This document shows, piece by piece, positions 1 to 8,874 of a stretch of DNA of 64,000 nt. Both the position numbers and the translations under genes were made by a program. Positions within the stretch are counted from its first letter, which is position 1. Every line of letters begins with the position of its first letter. The notes below the pieces were generated by a model. That model was given only the letters and a program-made list of their open reading frames with translations. It was not told where the DNA came from and did not search any database. The DNA is from Gordonia aichiensis NBRC 108223 (GTDB lineage Bacteria; Actinomycetota; Actinomycetes; Mycobacteriales; Mycobacteriaceae), in assembly GCF_000332975.1 (NCBI RefSeq), contig NZ_BANR01000006.1:124001-188000 (forward strand), read 5' to 3'.

Positions 1-1
1 G

Positions 2-3000
2 GGCGGGGGTGCACCCGCGCTAGTGATGGCGTCGGGAGCGAGCACCGGGGCCGCAACCGTGCTGGCCCGCGCCCACCACGGATCGGTCAGCAAGGAACAG
101 CGCGCCGAGATCGAGGACGATCTCAAGAGCGGACGGCTGCGCTGCGTGGTCGCGACCAGTTCCCTCGAACTCGGCATCGACATGGGCGCGGTGGATCTGG
201 TGATCCAGGTGGAGACGCCGCCGTCGGTGGCCAGCGGACTTCAACGGATCGGCCGCGCCGGTCACCAGGTCGGCGAGATCAGCCAGGGCGTGCTGTTCCC
301 CAAACACCGCACCGACCTGATCGGCTGCACGGTCGCGGTCTCCCGCATGCGCGAGGGCGCGATCGAGGAACTGCAGGTGCCGCGCAATCCGCTGGATGTG
401 CTTGCGCAGCAGACGATTGCGGCCGCCTCCGTCGACATCCTCGATGTCGACGAATGGTACGACGTGGTCCGTCGCGCCGCGCCGTACCGCGAACTCGGGC
501 GGTCGGTCTACGAGGCGACGTTGGATCTGATCTCCGGCCGGTTCCCGTCGGACGAGTTTGCCGAACTGCGTCCACGGGTCACCTGGGACCGTGAAGCGGG
601 AACGCTGACCGGACGACGCGGCGCACAGCGACTGGCGGTCACCTCCGGCGGCACCATCCCCGACCGCGGGCTGTTCGGTGTCTTCATGGTGGGCGAGAAG
701 TCCACCAGGGTCGGCGAACTCGACGAGGAGATGGTGTACGAGTCCCGGGTCGGCGACGTCTTCGCGCTCGGTGCGACGAGTTGGCGGATCGAGGACATCA
801 CGCACGACCGCGTCCTCGTGTCGCCCGCCTTCGGCCAGCCGGGCAGACTCCCGTTCTGGATTGGTGACGCCCAGGGACGTCCTGCCGAACTCGGTGCCGC
901 CATCGGCAAGTTCGTCGGCTCCCTCACCGACGAAGCCGAACTCGACCGCCGAGCAACGGAACTCGGCCTGAGCGGCTACGCCCGCGACAACCTGGCATCG
1001 ATCATCTCCGAGCAGCGCGAGGCCACCGGCCACGTCCCCACCGACCGCACACTCGTCGTCGAGCGATTCCGCGACGAACTCGGCGACTGGCGGCTGATCC
1101 TGCACTCCCCGTACGGCTTACGTGTGCACGCACCCTGGGCGTCGGCGATCTCGGCACGCCTGCAGGCAACCCTCGGACTCGACGGAGCGGTCACCGCGTC
1201 CGACGACGGCATCATCGTGCGCCTTCCCGACACCGACGACAACCCGCCCGGCGCCGACGTATTCGTCATCGATCCCGACGAGATCGAGCAGATGGTCACC
1301 GACGCACTGGCCGATTCCTCGATGTTCGCATCACGTTTCCGTGAATGCGCGGCACGTGCGCTGCTCCTGCCCCGACGTGATCCCGGCAGACGTGCCCCGC
1401 TATGGCAGCAACGTCAGCGCAGCGCCCAATTACTCTCCGTCGCATCGCAGTTTCCCGATTTCCCGATCATCCTCGAGACCGTCCGCGAATGCCTGCAGGA
1501 TGTCTACGACCTCCCCTCGCTCACCGATCTCCTCACGCGCATACGCTCGCGCCGGGTGCGGCTGACCGAGGTAGAGACGCCGAGCCCGTCGCCGTTCGCG
1601 GCGTCGTTGCTGTTCGGCTACGTCGGCGCGTTCATGTACAACGACGACGCCCCGCTCGCGGAACGGCGTGCCGCGGCGCTCTCGCTCGACACCGCGCTTC
1701 TCGCCCAGCTTCTGGGCCGAGTCGATCTCCGCGAACTGCTCGACCCCGGTGTCATCGCCGAGGTCACCGCGCGTCTCCAGCGACTCGACGACCACCGCAA
1801 GGCACGCGATGCCGAGGACGTCGTCGACCTGCTGCGCTGGCTCGGCCCGCTCACCACCGACGAGGTGGCGCTGCGCTATCGGCGCGGCGACGACGGCCCG
1901 CCCGCGCTCGATGTGCTCAACTCGCTGCACCGCCAGGGCTCGATCATCTCGGTCGCCATCCGCGGGGTGCCCCTCTGGGCCGCCATCGAAGACACCGCGC
2001 GCTTGCGCGACGGACTGGGCGTCCCCGCGCCGCTCGGGGTTCCGGCCGCTTTCACCGAGTCGGTCGCCGATCCGGTCGGCGACCTCGTCCACCGCTACGC
2101 CCGCACACACGGCCCGTTCACCGTCGACGAGGCCGCCGAGTCGATCGGCATGGCCCCGGCGGTGGTGCGCGACACTCTGATCCGGCTCGCCGCCGACCGC
2201 AAGGTCGTGGAGGGCGACTTCCTGCCCGCGACAGCCGACAACCCCGACGGCTCACCGGCGTGGACGACGCAGTGGTGCCACAGCGAGGTCCTCTCCGCGA
2301 TCCGACGCGGGTCACTGGCGGCCAGCCGCGCCGAGATCGCGCCTGTCGACGGCCCCACCCTCTCCCGATTCCTCGGCGCGTGGCAACACGTGACCGATGG
2401 AGAGCGACTCACGGGAGTCGACGGCCTGGCAATCGTCCTCGATCAGTTGGCGGGCCACCTCATCCCCGCGTCGGCGGCAGAGTCGTTGATCCTGCCTGCC
2501 CGGATCAGCGACTATCAGCCGGCGATGCTCGACGAATTGCTCTCCAGCGGCGACTTCATGTGGACCGGACACGGCCGCATCGGATCGTCGGACGGCTGGA
2601 TCAGTTTCTTTCCCGCCGACCTCGCTCCCCTGTTCCTACCCGCCGACGTCGAGATCGATACCACCGCTGTGCACACCGGCCTGCTCGAGGCATTCTCATC
2701 GGGAGGTGGCCTACGGTTCGCGCAGTTGCTCGACGCGACGTCGACGACGGAATCCATGACCGTCACACGGCAGCAGATCGAGGACGCGCTGTGGGATCTC
2801 GTCTGGGCCGGGCACGTCAGCAACGATTCGTTCGCGCCCGTTCGGGCGGTTCTCGCTCCACGCCGAACCTCGTCGTCGAGCCGGGCGACACCCGCGCACC
2901 GTTCCCGCGGGCAGGCACCCCGGCTCCGCCCCGGTCGACTCAGTACCCGGCATCTGTTGTCGCAGACCGGTGCGTCGACGACCCCCTCCACGGCGACCGG

Positions 3001-3682
3001 GCGTTGGTTCGCGACGCCGGGTTCGCTGCTCGAGACGACGGTCGCCACGCAGGCGTTGTGCGAATTGCTGCTGGCACGGTACGGGGTGGTCACCCGCGGC
3101 AGCGTGATGGCCGAGGACATCGTGGGCGGGTTCGCCCGGATCTACAAGGCGCTCAACGTCTTCGAAGACACCGGCCAGGTGCGCCGCGGTTACTTCGTCG
3201 ACGGCCTCGGCGGGGCGCAGTTCGCCGGAACCTCCACGATCGACCAACTGCGACGACACGCTCTTACCGACGACGTCCCGGGCACTCACCGTGCACCCGA
3301 CACCGCTGTCGTACTTGCTGCCACCGACCCTGCCAATCCCTACGGAGCAGCACTACCCTGGCCGGACACTGCAGCGGGCGCCGGAGGCCACCGACCGGGC
3401 CGCAAGCCGGGAGCCCTGGTATGCCTGGTCGATGGACAACTCGTGGCTTTCGTCGAGCGCGGCGGGAAGACTGTCCTGACCTTCAGTGACGACACCGCAT
3501 CGCTCGACGCCATGGCAGCCTCCCTCACCGGGGTGGTGCGGGCCGGACGCGTCGCACGGCTGACCATCGATTCCATCGACGGCGTCAACGCGCTGCGCTC
3601 CGATCTGCAGCCGGTCCTCGTCGGTGCAGGCTTCGCGACAACACCGCGCGGACTACGAATCCGCTATGGACACCATGCCTGA
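2..3682 (+). CDS. lhr: ATP-dependent helicase Lhr, 3' part (gene starts before the window)
   Basis: This is the C-terminal part of the large Lhr superfamily-2 DNA helicase. The frame is open from base 2, so the start and the Walker A/DEAD-box half lie outside. The first ~90 visible residues hold the end of the second RecA domain: motif V region ATSSLELGID and motif VI QRIGRAGHQ, which contact ATP and DNA. The rest (about 1,130 residues) is the Lhr core and C-terminal region, with winged-helix-like and beta-barrel segments expected for the family. Visible length is ~1,227 residues; full Lhr proteins are near 1,500. A low-complexity Arg/Ser/Pro stretch lies near nt 2860-2990. Lhr is known as a DNA-repair helicase, in mycobacteria within a damage regulon. 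The stop overlaps nei2 by 8 nt, so the two repair genes are probably co-transcribed. Confidence 0.95.
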   Translation, partial: GGGAPALVMASGASTGAATVLARAHHGSVSKEQRAEIEDDLKSGRLRCVVATSSLELGIDMGAVDLVIQVETPPSVASGLQRIGRAGHQVGEISQGVLFPKHRTDLIGCTVAVSRMREGAIEELQVPRNPLDVLAQQTIAAASVDILDVDEWYDVVRRAAPYRELGRSVYEATLDLISGRFPSDEFAELRPRVTWDREAGTLTGRRGAQRLAVTSGGTIPDRGLFGVFMVGEKSTRVGELDEEMVYESRVGDVFALGATSWRIEDITHDRVLVSPAFGQPGRLPFWIGDAQGRPAELGAAIGKFVGSLTDEAELDRRATELGLSGYARDNLASIISEQREATGHVPTDRTLVVERFRDELGDWRLILHSPYGLRVHAPWASAISARLQATLGLDGAVTASDDGIIVRLPDTDDNPPGADVFVIDPDEIEQMVTDALADSSMFASRFRECAARALLLPRRDPGRRAPLWQQRQRSAQLLSVASQFPDFPIILETVRECLQDVYDLPSLTDLLTRIRSRRVRLTEVETPSPSPFAASLLFGYVGAFMYNDDAPLAERRAAALSLDTALLAQLLGRVDLRELLDPGVIAEVTARLQRLDDHRKARDAEDVVDLLRWLGPLTTDEVALRYRRGDDGPPALDVLNSLHRQGSIISVAIRGVPLWAAIEDTARLRDGLGVPAPLGVPAAFTESVADPVGDLVHRYARTHGPFTVDEAAESIGMAPAVVRDTLIRLAADRKVVEGDFLPATADNPDGSPAWTTQWCHSEVLSAIRRGSLAASRAEIAPVDGPTLSRFLGAWQHVTDGERLTGVDGLAIVLDQLAGHLIPASAAESLILPARISDYQPAMLDELLSSGDFMWTGHGRIGSSDGWISFFPADLAPLFLPADVEIDTTAVHTGLLEAFSSGGGLRFAQLLDATSTTESMTVTRQQIEDALWDLVWAGHVSNDSFAPVRAVLAPRRTSSSSRATPAHRSRGQAPRLRPGRLSTRHLLSQTGASTTPSTATGRWFATPGSLLETTVATQALCELLLARYGVVTRGSVMAEDIVGGFARIYKALNVFEDTGQVRRGYFVDGLGGAQFAGTSTIDQLRRHALTDDVPGTHRAPDTAVVLAATDPANPYGAALPWPDTAAGAGGHRPGRKPGALVCLVDGQLVAFVERGGKTVLTFSDDTASLDAMAASLTGVVRAGRVARLTIDSIDGVNALRSDLQPVLVGAGFATTPRGLRIRYGHHA

Positions 3683-4487
3683 GGGCGACACGGTCTATCA
3701 GGCCGCCGACCGGTTGCGCCGTGCACTCGAAGGCAACACGTTGGAACGTACCGACTTCCGCATCCCGTCACTGGCCACCACCGATCTGACCGGCGGAGTC
3801 GTCACCGGCGTCCGCTCGCGCGGTAAGCACCTGCTGATCGATGTGGCTCCTGTCGCCGGAAGCGCGACGTCGGCGCCTGAGGGGGTGAGTATCCACAGCC
3901 ATCTCAAAATGGAGGGCGTATGGCACGTGCACCGCATCGGCACCAGGTGGCGGCGACCGGCACATCAGGCGCGAATCATCCTGCGGGCGAACGGATATGA
4001 AGCCGTCGGATTCGACCTCGGAGTGCTCGAACTGCTTCCCCGCGCAAAGGCCGATCTCGACTACCTCGGCCCCGACCTGCTCGCCGACGACTTCGACGCC
4101 GCACTAGCCGTCGCCAACATCGAAGCCCAGCCATCGGCCAAGATCGGAGAAGCACTCCTCGATCAACGCCTCATGGCGGGAGTCGGCAACGTCTACCGCT
4201 GCGAAGCATGCTTTCTGCGTGGCATCCGACCGGACAGGCCCGTCGCAGACGTGGACGTGCCGCCACTCGTCGAACTCTGCCGGAAGATGTTGTGGGCCAA
4301 TCGGTTACGAACAGCAAGAACGACAACCGGGCGGACCGCCCACAACGCCCGCACCTGGGTGTACGGCAGAATCGGCGCGCCCTGTCGCCGCTGCGGGACG
4401 CTCATCGCCCGCGAATTCTGGTCCGACCGCCGCGAATCGACAGGTGACGATCGCGTCGTCTACTACTGCCCCCACTGCCAGAGTTGA
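3675..4487 (+). CDS. nei2: Endonuclease VIII-like DNA glycosylase (Nei2)
   Basis: A 270-residue Fpg/Nei-family glycosylase/AP lyase that removes oxidised pyrimidines. The start is fixed by the N-terminus MPEGDTV: after Met removal, Pro2 is the Schiff-base nucleophile and Glu3 the catalytic acid, so longer frames upstream are not real starts. The helix-two-turn-helix region includes GVGNVYRCEACFLRG. The C-terminus has a four-Cys zinc finger (CRRC ... CPHC) with Arg in its loop, used for base flipping. It begins inside the last codons of lhr, which implies a repair operon. In M. tuberculosis a nei gene also neighbours lhr. Confidence 0.93.
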   Translation: MPEGDTVYQAADRLRRALEGNTLERTDFRIPSLATTDLTGGVVTGVRSRGKHLLIDVAPVAGSATSAPEGVSIHSHLKMEGVWHVHRIGTRWRRPAHQARIILRANGYEAVGFDLGVLELLPRAKADLDYLGPDLLADDFDAALAVANIEAQPSAKIGEALLDQRLMAGVGNVYRCEACFLRGIRPDRPVADVDVPPLVELCRKMLWANRLRTARTTTGRTAHNARTWVYGRIGAPCRRCGTLIAREFWSDRRESTGDDRVVYYCPHCQS

Positions 4488-4573
4488 GGGATGGGCAACT
4501 CGCGGAGACAAGTCTGCGCGGTAACTGACCGGCGCACTCAGCAGCGTAGCCGGGGCCGACTGACCGGAGCCGC

Positions 4574-4996
4574 TCAGACCGGGTAGCGCTCCGGCTCCGG
4601 ACCGAACTCGAAGCGACGCGCGCTGATCTCGTCCGGCACGATCTCGATGTAGTTGTACTTCAGCGTCGGGATCAGCGGTCGCAGCGGGGCTTCGTCGGCC
4701 TTCGCGATCTCGGCACCCGTGCTCAACACACGGGCGCTCCCCTTCACCACGACGCTCCAGCCACCGTCGGCGTCGTACGCATCGGCCTCGAAGGCGACTT
4801 TCCCGTTGACCGCGAGTTCGGCGAGCTTGGTGCCCTCGGCGGTACGCATGAGGACACGACCGTCGCCGGCAAAATAATTGATCGGGAAGATGTCAGGCTG
4901 ACCGCCGACGCTCAATGCGATCCGACCGACATCCGAGGTTGCGAGCAGCGCCCATGCCTCGTCCGCGGAAAGCTCCTGAATGGGATTGTCCACCAT
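4574..4996 (-). CDS. Pyridoxamine 5'-phosphate oxidase-family protein
   Basis: A 140-residue single-domain split-barrel protein of the PPOX/F420-dependent reductase superfamily. Family signs are LLATSDVGRIAL, IFPINYFAGDGRVLMRT (cofactor phosphate region) and VVVKGSARVL. Such proteins bind FMN or F420 and reduce or oxidise small molecules; the cofactor and substrate cannot be told from sequence. The ATG start has a good ribosome site (GAGGAG, 5 nt away). It is monocistronic, convergent with nei2, and separated from glpD by ~80 nt. Confidence 0.8.
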   Translation of the reverse strand: MVDNPIQELSADEAWALLATSDVGRIALSVGGQPDIFPINYFAGDGRVLMRTAEGTKLAELAVNGKVAFEADAYDADGGWSVVVKGSARVLSTGAEIAKADEAPLRPLIPTLKYNYIEIVPDEISARRFEFGPEPERYPV

Positions 4997-5078
4997 GACT
5001 TCTCCTCTGCTCGTGCGTCTATTGTCGCGCCGCCGACGTTACGCCGCTAAGAGCATTTGGTCCTCTCGAAGGCGCTGA

Positions 5079-6821
5079 TCACTCTGGCACCGGGACCGGT
5101 TCCAGAATGTCGACGCGCGACTCCGGGGCCGCAGCGCGCAATGCATCGGCCGATTCGTCGTCGGGCTGCTGTTGCGAGGCGACCTCGGCCTCGACGCGCG
5201 CCCGGTAGGTGCTGACCTCGAAGTCGACCTTGTCGCGGTCCCACCCGAGTATCGGCGCAATCAGGTCGGCGACCTCCTGTGCGCAGTCGACGCCGCGGTG
5301 CGCGTACTCGATCGAGATCCGCGTTCGGCGGGCCAGGACGTCCTCGAGATGCAGCGCGGCCTCGTCGATCGCCGCATAGACGACCTCGACCCGCAGATAC
5401 TGCGGAGCGGCGTCCAGCGGCCGCAACAGCGAAGGATCGTCGGCGGCGTAGGACAAGACCTCGTCGATCAGCGAGCCGTACCGGTTGAGCAGCCTGCGGA
5501 CGCGGTAGGGGTGTAACCCGTACTTCTCGCCGAGCGACTCGCATTGGTTGATCAACGCGAAGTAGCCGTCCGCACCGATCAGCGGGACCCTCTCGGTGAT
5601 CGACGGCGCCACCCGGGTCGGGATGAAGTCGACACAGGCGTCGACAGCGTCGGCAGCCATCACCCGGTACGTCGTGTACTTCCCTCCGGCGATCGATACC
5701 AGTCCTGGTGCGACAACGGCCACGGCATGTTCTCGGGAGAGCTTCGACGTCGCCTCGTCCTCGCCCGCAAGCAGCGGCCGCAGCCCTGCATACACACCCT
5801 CGATGTCGTCGTGACTCAACGGCGTCACGAGCACCTCGTTGACTGTCTCCAGGAGATAGTCGATGTCCTTTCGGGTGGCGGCCGGGTGCGCGAGGTCGAG
5901 GTGCCAGTCGGTATCGGTGGTACCGATGATCCAATGCGTCTCCCACGGGATCACGAAGAGGACCGATGTCGCGGTGCGCAGGATGATGGCGGTCTCGCTG
6001 ACGATGCGGTCGCGGGGCACCACGATGTGGACGCCCTTCGACGCACGCACCGAGAATCGTCCGCGCTGCTTGGACAGAGCCCGGACCTCGTCGGTCCACA
6101 CGCCTGCTGCGTTGATGACGCAATGCGCTCTGATTTCGGCGGTCTCCGCATTCTCGGTGTCGCGTACACGGACACCCATGATCCGGTCGGCGTCGCGGAG
6201 GAATCCGACGACCTGCGTGGACGTACGAATCACCGCACCGTAGTTGGCGGCAGTGCGTGCGACGGTGAGGCTGTGGCGGGCGTCGTCGACGACGGTGTCG
6301 TAGTAACGGATACCGCCGATCAAGGAATCGCGCTTGAGTGCGGGCGCCACCCGCAGCGCACCGGATCGCGTGACGTGGTGCTGGCCCGGCACCGACTTGG
6401 CACCGCCCATCGTGTCGTAGAGAAAGATGCCTGCAGCGACGTAGGGGCGTTCCCAGACGCGATGGGTGAGCGGATACAGGAAGGGCAACGGTTTGACCAG
6501 GTGCGGAGCGAGCAGACTGAGCGACAACTCGCGCTCGTGCAGGGCTTCGCGCACCAACCCGAACTCGAGTTGTTCGAGATAGCGGAGCCCGCCGTGGAAC
6601 ATCTTCGACGACCTGCTCGACGTGCCCGACGCGATGTCGCGTGCCTCGACGAGGGCGACCCGCAGACCGCGCGTCGCTGCATCGAGAGCAGCCCCGACAC
6701 CGACGACACCACCACCGATGACGACCACGTCGAACTGTTCAGCACTCAGCCGACGCCACGCCTGCTCGCGATAGAGCGGCCCCAGGTCAGCTGGTCGGTC
6801 CGGATCGAACTCCGTCTCCAT
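5079..6821 (-). CDS. glpD: Aerobic glycerol-3-phosphate dehydrogenase
   Basis: A 580-residue FAD enzyme that oxidises sn-glycerol 3-phosphate to dihydroxyacetone phosphate at the membrane and passes electrons to menaquinone. The dinucleotide fold is FDVVVIGGGVVGVGAALDA near residue 30. Characteristic GlpD segments follow: SSRSSKMFHGGLRYLEQ, SKGVHIVVPRDR, WIIGTTDTDW and IAGGKYTTYRVMA, then the C-terminal helical domain ending EILEPV-type (DILEPVPVPE). The start METEFD is chosen because it puts the FAD motif at the same distance as in mycobacterial GlpD2; in-frame ATGs at 6845 and 6863 would add 8-14 residues. No clear ribosome site precedes any of these. Confidence 0.93.
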   Translation of the reverse strand: METEFDPDRPADLGPLYREQAWRRLSAEQFDVVVIGGGVVGVGAALDAATRGLRVALVEARDIASGTSSRSSKMFHGGLRYLEQLEFGLVREALHERELSLSLLAPHLVKPLPFLYPLTHRVWERPYVAAGIFLYDTMGGAKSVPGQHHVTRSGALRVAPALKRDSLIGGIRYYDTVVDDARHSLTVARTAANYGAVIRTSTQVVGFLRDADRIMGVRVRDTENAETAEIRAHCVINAAGVWTDEVRALSKQRGRFSVRASKGVHIVVPRDRIVSETAIILRTATSVLFVIPWETHWIIGTTDTDWHLDLAHPAATRKDIDYLLETVNEVLVTPLSHDDIEGVYAGLRPLLAGEDEATSKLSREHAVAVVAPGLVSIAGGKYTTYRVMAADAVDACVDFIPTRVAPSITERVPLIGADGYFALINQCESLGEKYGLHPYRVRRLLNRYGSLIDEVLSYAADDPSLLRPLDAAPQYLRVEVVYAAIDEAALHLEDVLARRTRISIEYAHRGVDCAQEVADLIAPILGWDRDKVDFEVSTYRARVEAEVASQQQPDDESADALRAAAPESRVDILEPVPVPE

Positions 6822-6896
6822 GACAGCCGAGCGTAATGGAGACATCGGACATACACCGGACATTCACGCAGTGCGCCGCGCCGGCAGCCGAACCGA

Positions 6897-7343
6897 TCAG
6901 GTGAACTCGACCAGCACTCCAACGACACCGGCACTTCCTCCCAGAGCGACCGACGCCTCATAAGCCGCCTCACGTAGGCGGTATCGCGGGCCACCTACGG
7001 TGCCGAATACTATTGCCAGACAGGCCAATCCGCGAGCAGCGCGAAAGTTCTCACGCTGGGAGTGCAGATCCGATGCGCGATGCGCCGCGAGTCCGTCGAT
7101 GTCGCGCTGCACGAGTGCCGCCTCGAGCCGCCGACGCGTGTCGATCGAGACCCGCCGCGCCGACTGCCACTGCGCCAGCGCATCGCCGACCACGTCGGTG
7201 GCGCCGATGTCTGTGACGTCGACGACGACGAGTGCGAGACGTCCCAGACAATCGTCGACGACGTCGTCGGCGACACGGTCGGTGAGGATCCGGAGATCTC
7301 CAGGGACGCGACCGATCCGGCCGAGTGCGGCGTCGGCGCTCAT
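6897..7343 (-). CDS. Hypothetical 148-aa protein, partner of the T7SS-like gene upstream
   Basis: I do not recognise this family. The protein starts at an ATG that overlaps the stop of the 468-aa gene in an ATGA junction, so the two are translated together. It is mostly helical by composition, with a hydrophobic beta-like stretch (LALVVVDVTDIG), an Arg-rich central helix (residues ~60-100) and a hydrophobic C-terminus (VALGGSAGVVGVLVEF). There is no signal peptide or clear membrane helix. The first part of the frame resembles short helical proteins that accompany type VII-type substrates, but this is a weak impression. Its partner and position suggest a role in presenting, binding or regulating that substrate. 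Confidence 0.6.
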   Translation of the reverse strand: MSADAALGRIGRVPGDLRILTDRVADDVVDDCLGRLALVVVDVTDIGATDVVGDALAQWQSARRVSIDTRRRLEAALVQRDIDGLAAHRASDLHSQRENFRAARGLACLAIVFGTVGGPRYRLREAAYEASVALGGSAGVVGVLVEFT

Positions 7344-8746
7344 CGGCTGCCGCTCCTGGCCCTATCGCCCCTGTCTCTGTCGTCGACGCGTGATCGCTGC
7401 GTGGAGTCCCCATCGGAGTGTCGGATTCCAACCTCCGGATCTGCCGCGCTCGTGTCGGCTCCTGGGTCACACGGTGGCATCGACTGCGGAACCCAGTCGC
7501 CGATCACCGGAGGACCGACCAGCGGAAGATCGCCGACGATCTCCTCGCCGTGCTCGCGGGTGTTGAGGTAGCGCGCCGAGGGGTGCTTGTTGTCACCGCG
7601 ATCACGCCCGCCGCCCCCGCCCGCGGGCGGGATCGCCGACTGTGGACCGGGTCGCATGGCGGCGGGAGGTATCTGGTTGGGCGACGGACCCGACATCGAG
7701 GGCCCGGCGCCCGAGCCCGAGAGGAGCGGCGCCCCGACCGACGGCGCCAGGAAACCGACCGAGCCCTCGCCGAGGTCACCGCGCGTCCCGGACGACCCGG
7801 CACCGCCGGTGCTGAGTGACCCCGGTTTACGGGAGGCCGACCCGTCGTTCGCTGTCCGGTTGCCCTGCTCCTCGGTGCCCAGCGTGCCGACGCGATGGAC
7901 CCCGGAGGCGTCCGCGCTGCCCACACCACCGCGCGACATCGCATCGGGGCCGCTGTCCGAGCCCTGGTCCGCCGACGCCGCGGTAACACCCTGCGGCCCG
8001 CCCGGACCGTCGCCACCGCTGCGTCGCGCAGAGGTCGACGTGCCCGTCGACGGGGCCGACGGAGCACCACCGTAGCCGGTACCGGAGTGGCTGATCCCCT
8101 GATCGGACTCGGCGAGGTTTCCCGCCTGAGCACGGCCCGACTGGCCGGTCGTGCCCGTCCACGCACCCGATCCAAAGGTACTTCCACTGAGCGATTCCGA
8201 AGTCGCACTGGGCAATTCGGGAAGCCACGTCTGCACGTCGACCATCGGGGACGTGTATACGCGTTCCATGAGCGACGCGACCTCGGCACGTAGTTCCGCG
8301 GCATGCTCCGGGTGTGCACGCATGCGAGCGGCAATACCGCTGACCGGACCGTGCTGCGCAGATGTGTTGGTCAGCACGCGCTGCGCGTCATCGAGAGCGT
8401 CGATGGCGGGCCGCACCGATTCTGCGGCTGCCGCAATCTCGCGCGCAACTGCCGCGCCCGCCGAACGACTGCCGTCGGAGGCGAAGCCGAGCATGGAATC
8501 GTCGCCGAAGGACGTCGTCAGGGCCTGCACAACCCCGTCGACGGCGTCGAGTGCCGCCTTGATCGCGTTCGCATCGCCGCTGGCCGAGCTCTCGGTCATG
8601 CTCGAGATCTTCGCCAGGATGTCGGCGACGCTCATCGACGACCAGTCGGTTCGGCCCTGGCTCGAGGCGTTCGAGCCTCCGGGCGTGAGTGCGTGAGCAT
8701 TCGTGCTGTCGATGGTCGCGTCGGAACGCCCACCCGGTGAAGTCAC
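7340..8746 (-). CDS. Candidate type VII-secreted protein: helical N-terminus, Gly/Ser/Pro-rich middle, conserved C-terminal motif
   Basis: A 468-residue protein in three parts. Residues ~30-180 are Ala-rich and predicted helical, ending in the segment VYTSPMVDVQTWLPELP. Residues ~185-385 are low complexity (Gly, Ser, Thr, Pro). Residues ~393-418 form an ordered motif with REHGEEIVGDLPLVGPPVIG, followed by a charged 50-residue tail. I recall the helix bundle / disordered linker / C-terminal GDLP..PPVIG arrangement from uncharacterised Mycobacteriales proteins resembling WXG100/PPE-type ESX substrates; no canonical WXG is visible. The start is GTG with a G-rich ribosome site (GGGGGCGG). It is absent from the matching M. 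tuberculosis locus (glpD2-lpdA adjacent), so it looks inserted. Confidence 0.6.
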   Translation of the reverse strand: MTSPGGRSDATIDSTNAHALTPGGSNASSQGRTDWSSMSVADILAKISSMTESSASGDANAIKAALDAVDGVVQALTTSFGDDSMLGFASDGSRSAGAAVAREIAAAAESVRPAIDALDDAQRVLTNTSAQHGPVSGIAARMRAHPEHAAELRAEVASLMERVYTSPMVDVQTWLPELPSATSESLSGSTFGSGAWTGTTGQSGRAQAGNLAESDQGISHSGTGYGGAPSAPSTGTSTSARRSGGDGPGGPQGVTAASADQGSDSGPDAMSRGGVGSADASGVHRVGTLGTEEQGNRTANDGSASRKPGSLSTGGAGSSGTRGDLGEGSVGFLAPSVGAPLLSGSGAGPSMSGPSPNQIPPAAMRPGPQSAIPPAGGGGGRDRGDNKHPSARYLNTREHGEEIVGDLPLVGPPVIGDWVPQSMPPCDPGADTSAADPEVGIRHSDGDSTQRSRVDDRDRGDRARSGSR

Positions 8747-8874
8747 GCAACCGCCCCCTCGATCATCGCCCCGGCTGCGCGCAACCCTACCGCCCGCGAC
8801 AGGCCGGATGGTCGGCGATGGGCCGGGGCTGTGCAGAACCGACGCAGCCGGTTCCCTCGCCTGGCGCCGCGGTC

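Noticed and set aside
5544-6836. A 430-codon open frame on the + strand over glpD
   Set aside because: Shadow of glpD; composition atypical and no ribosome site.
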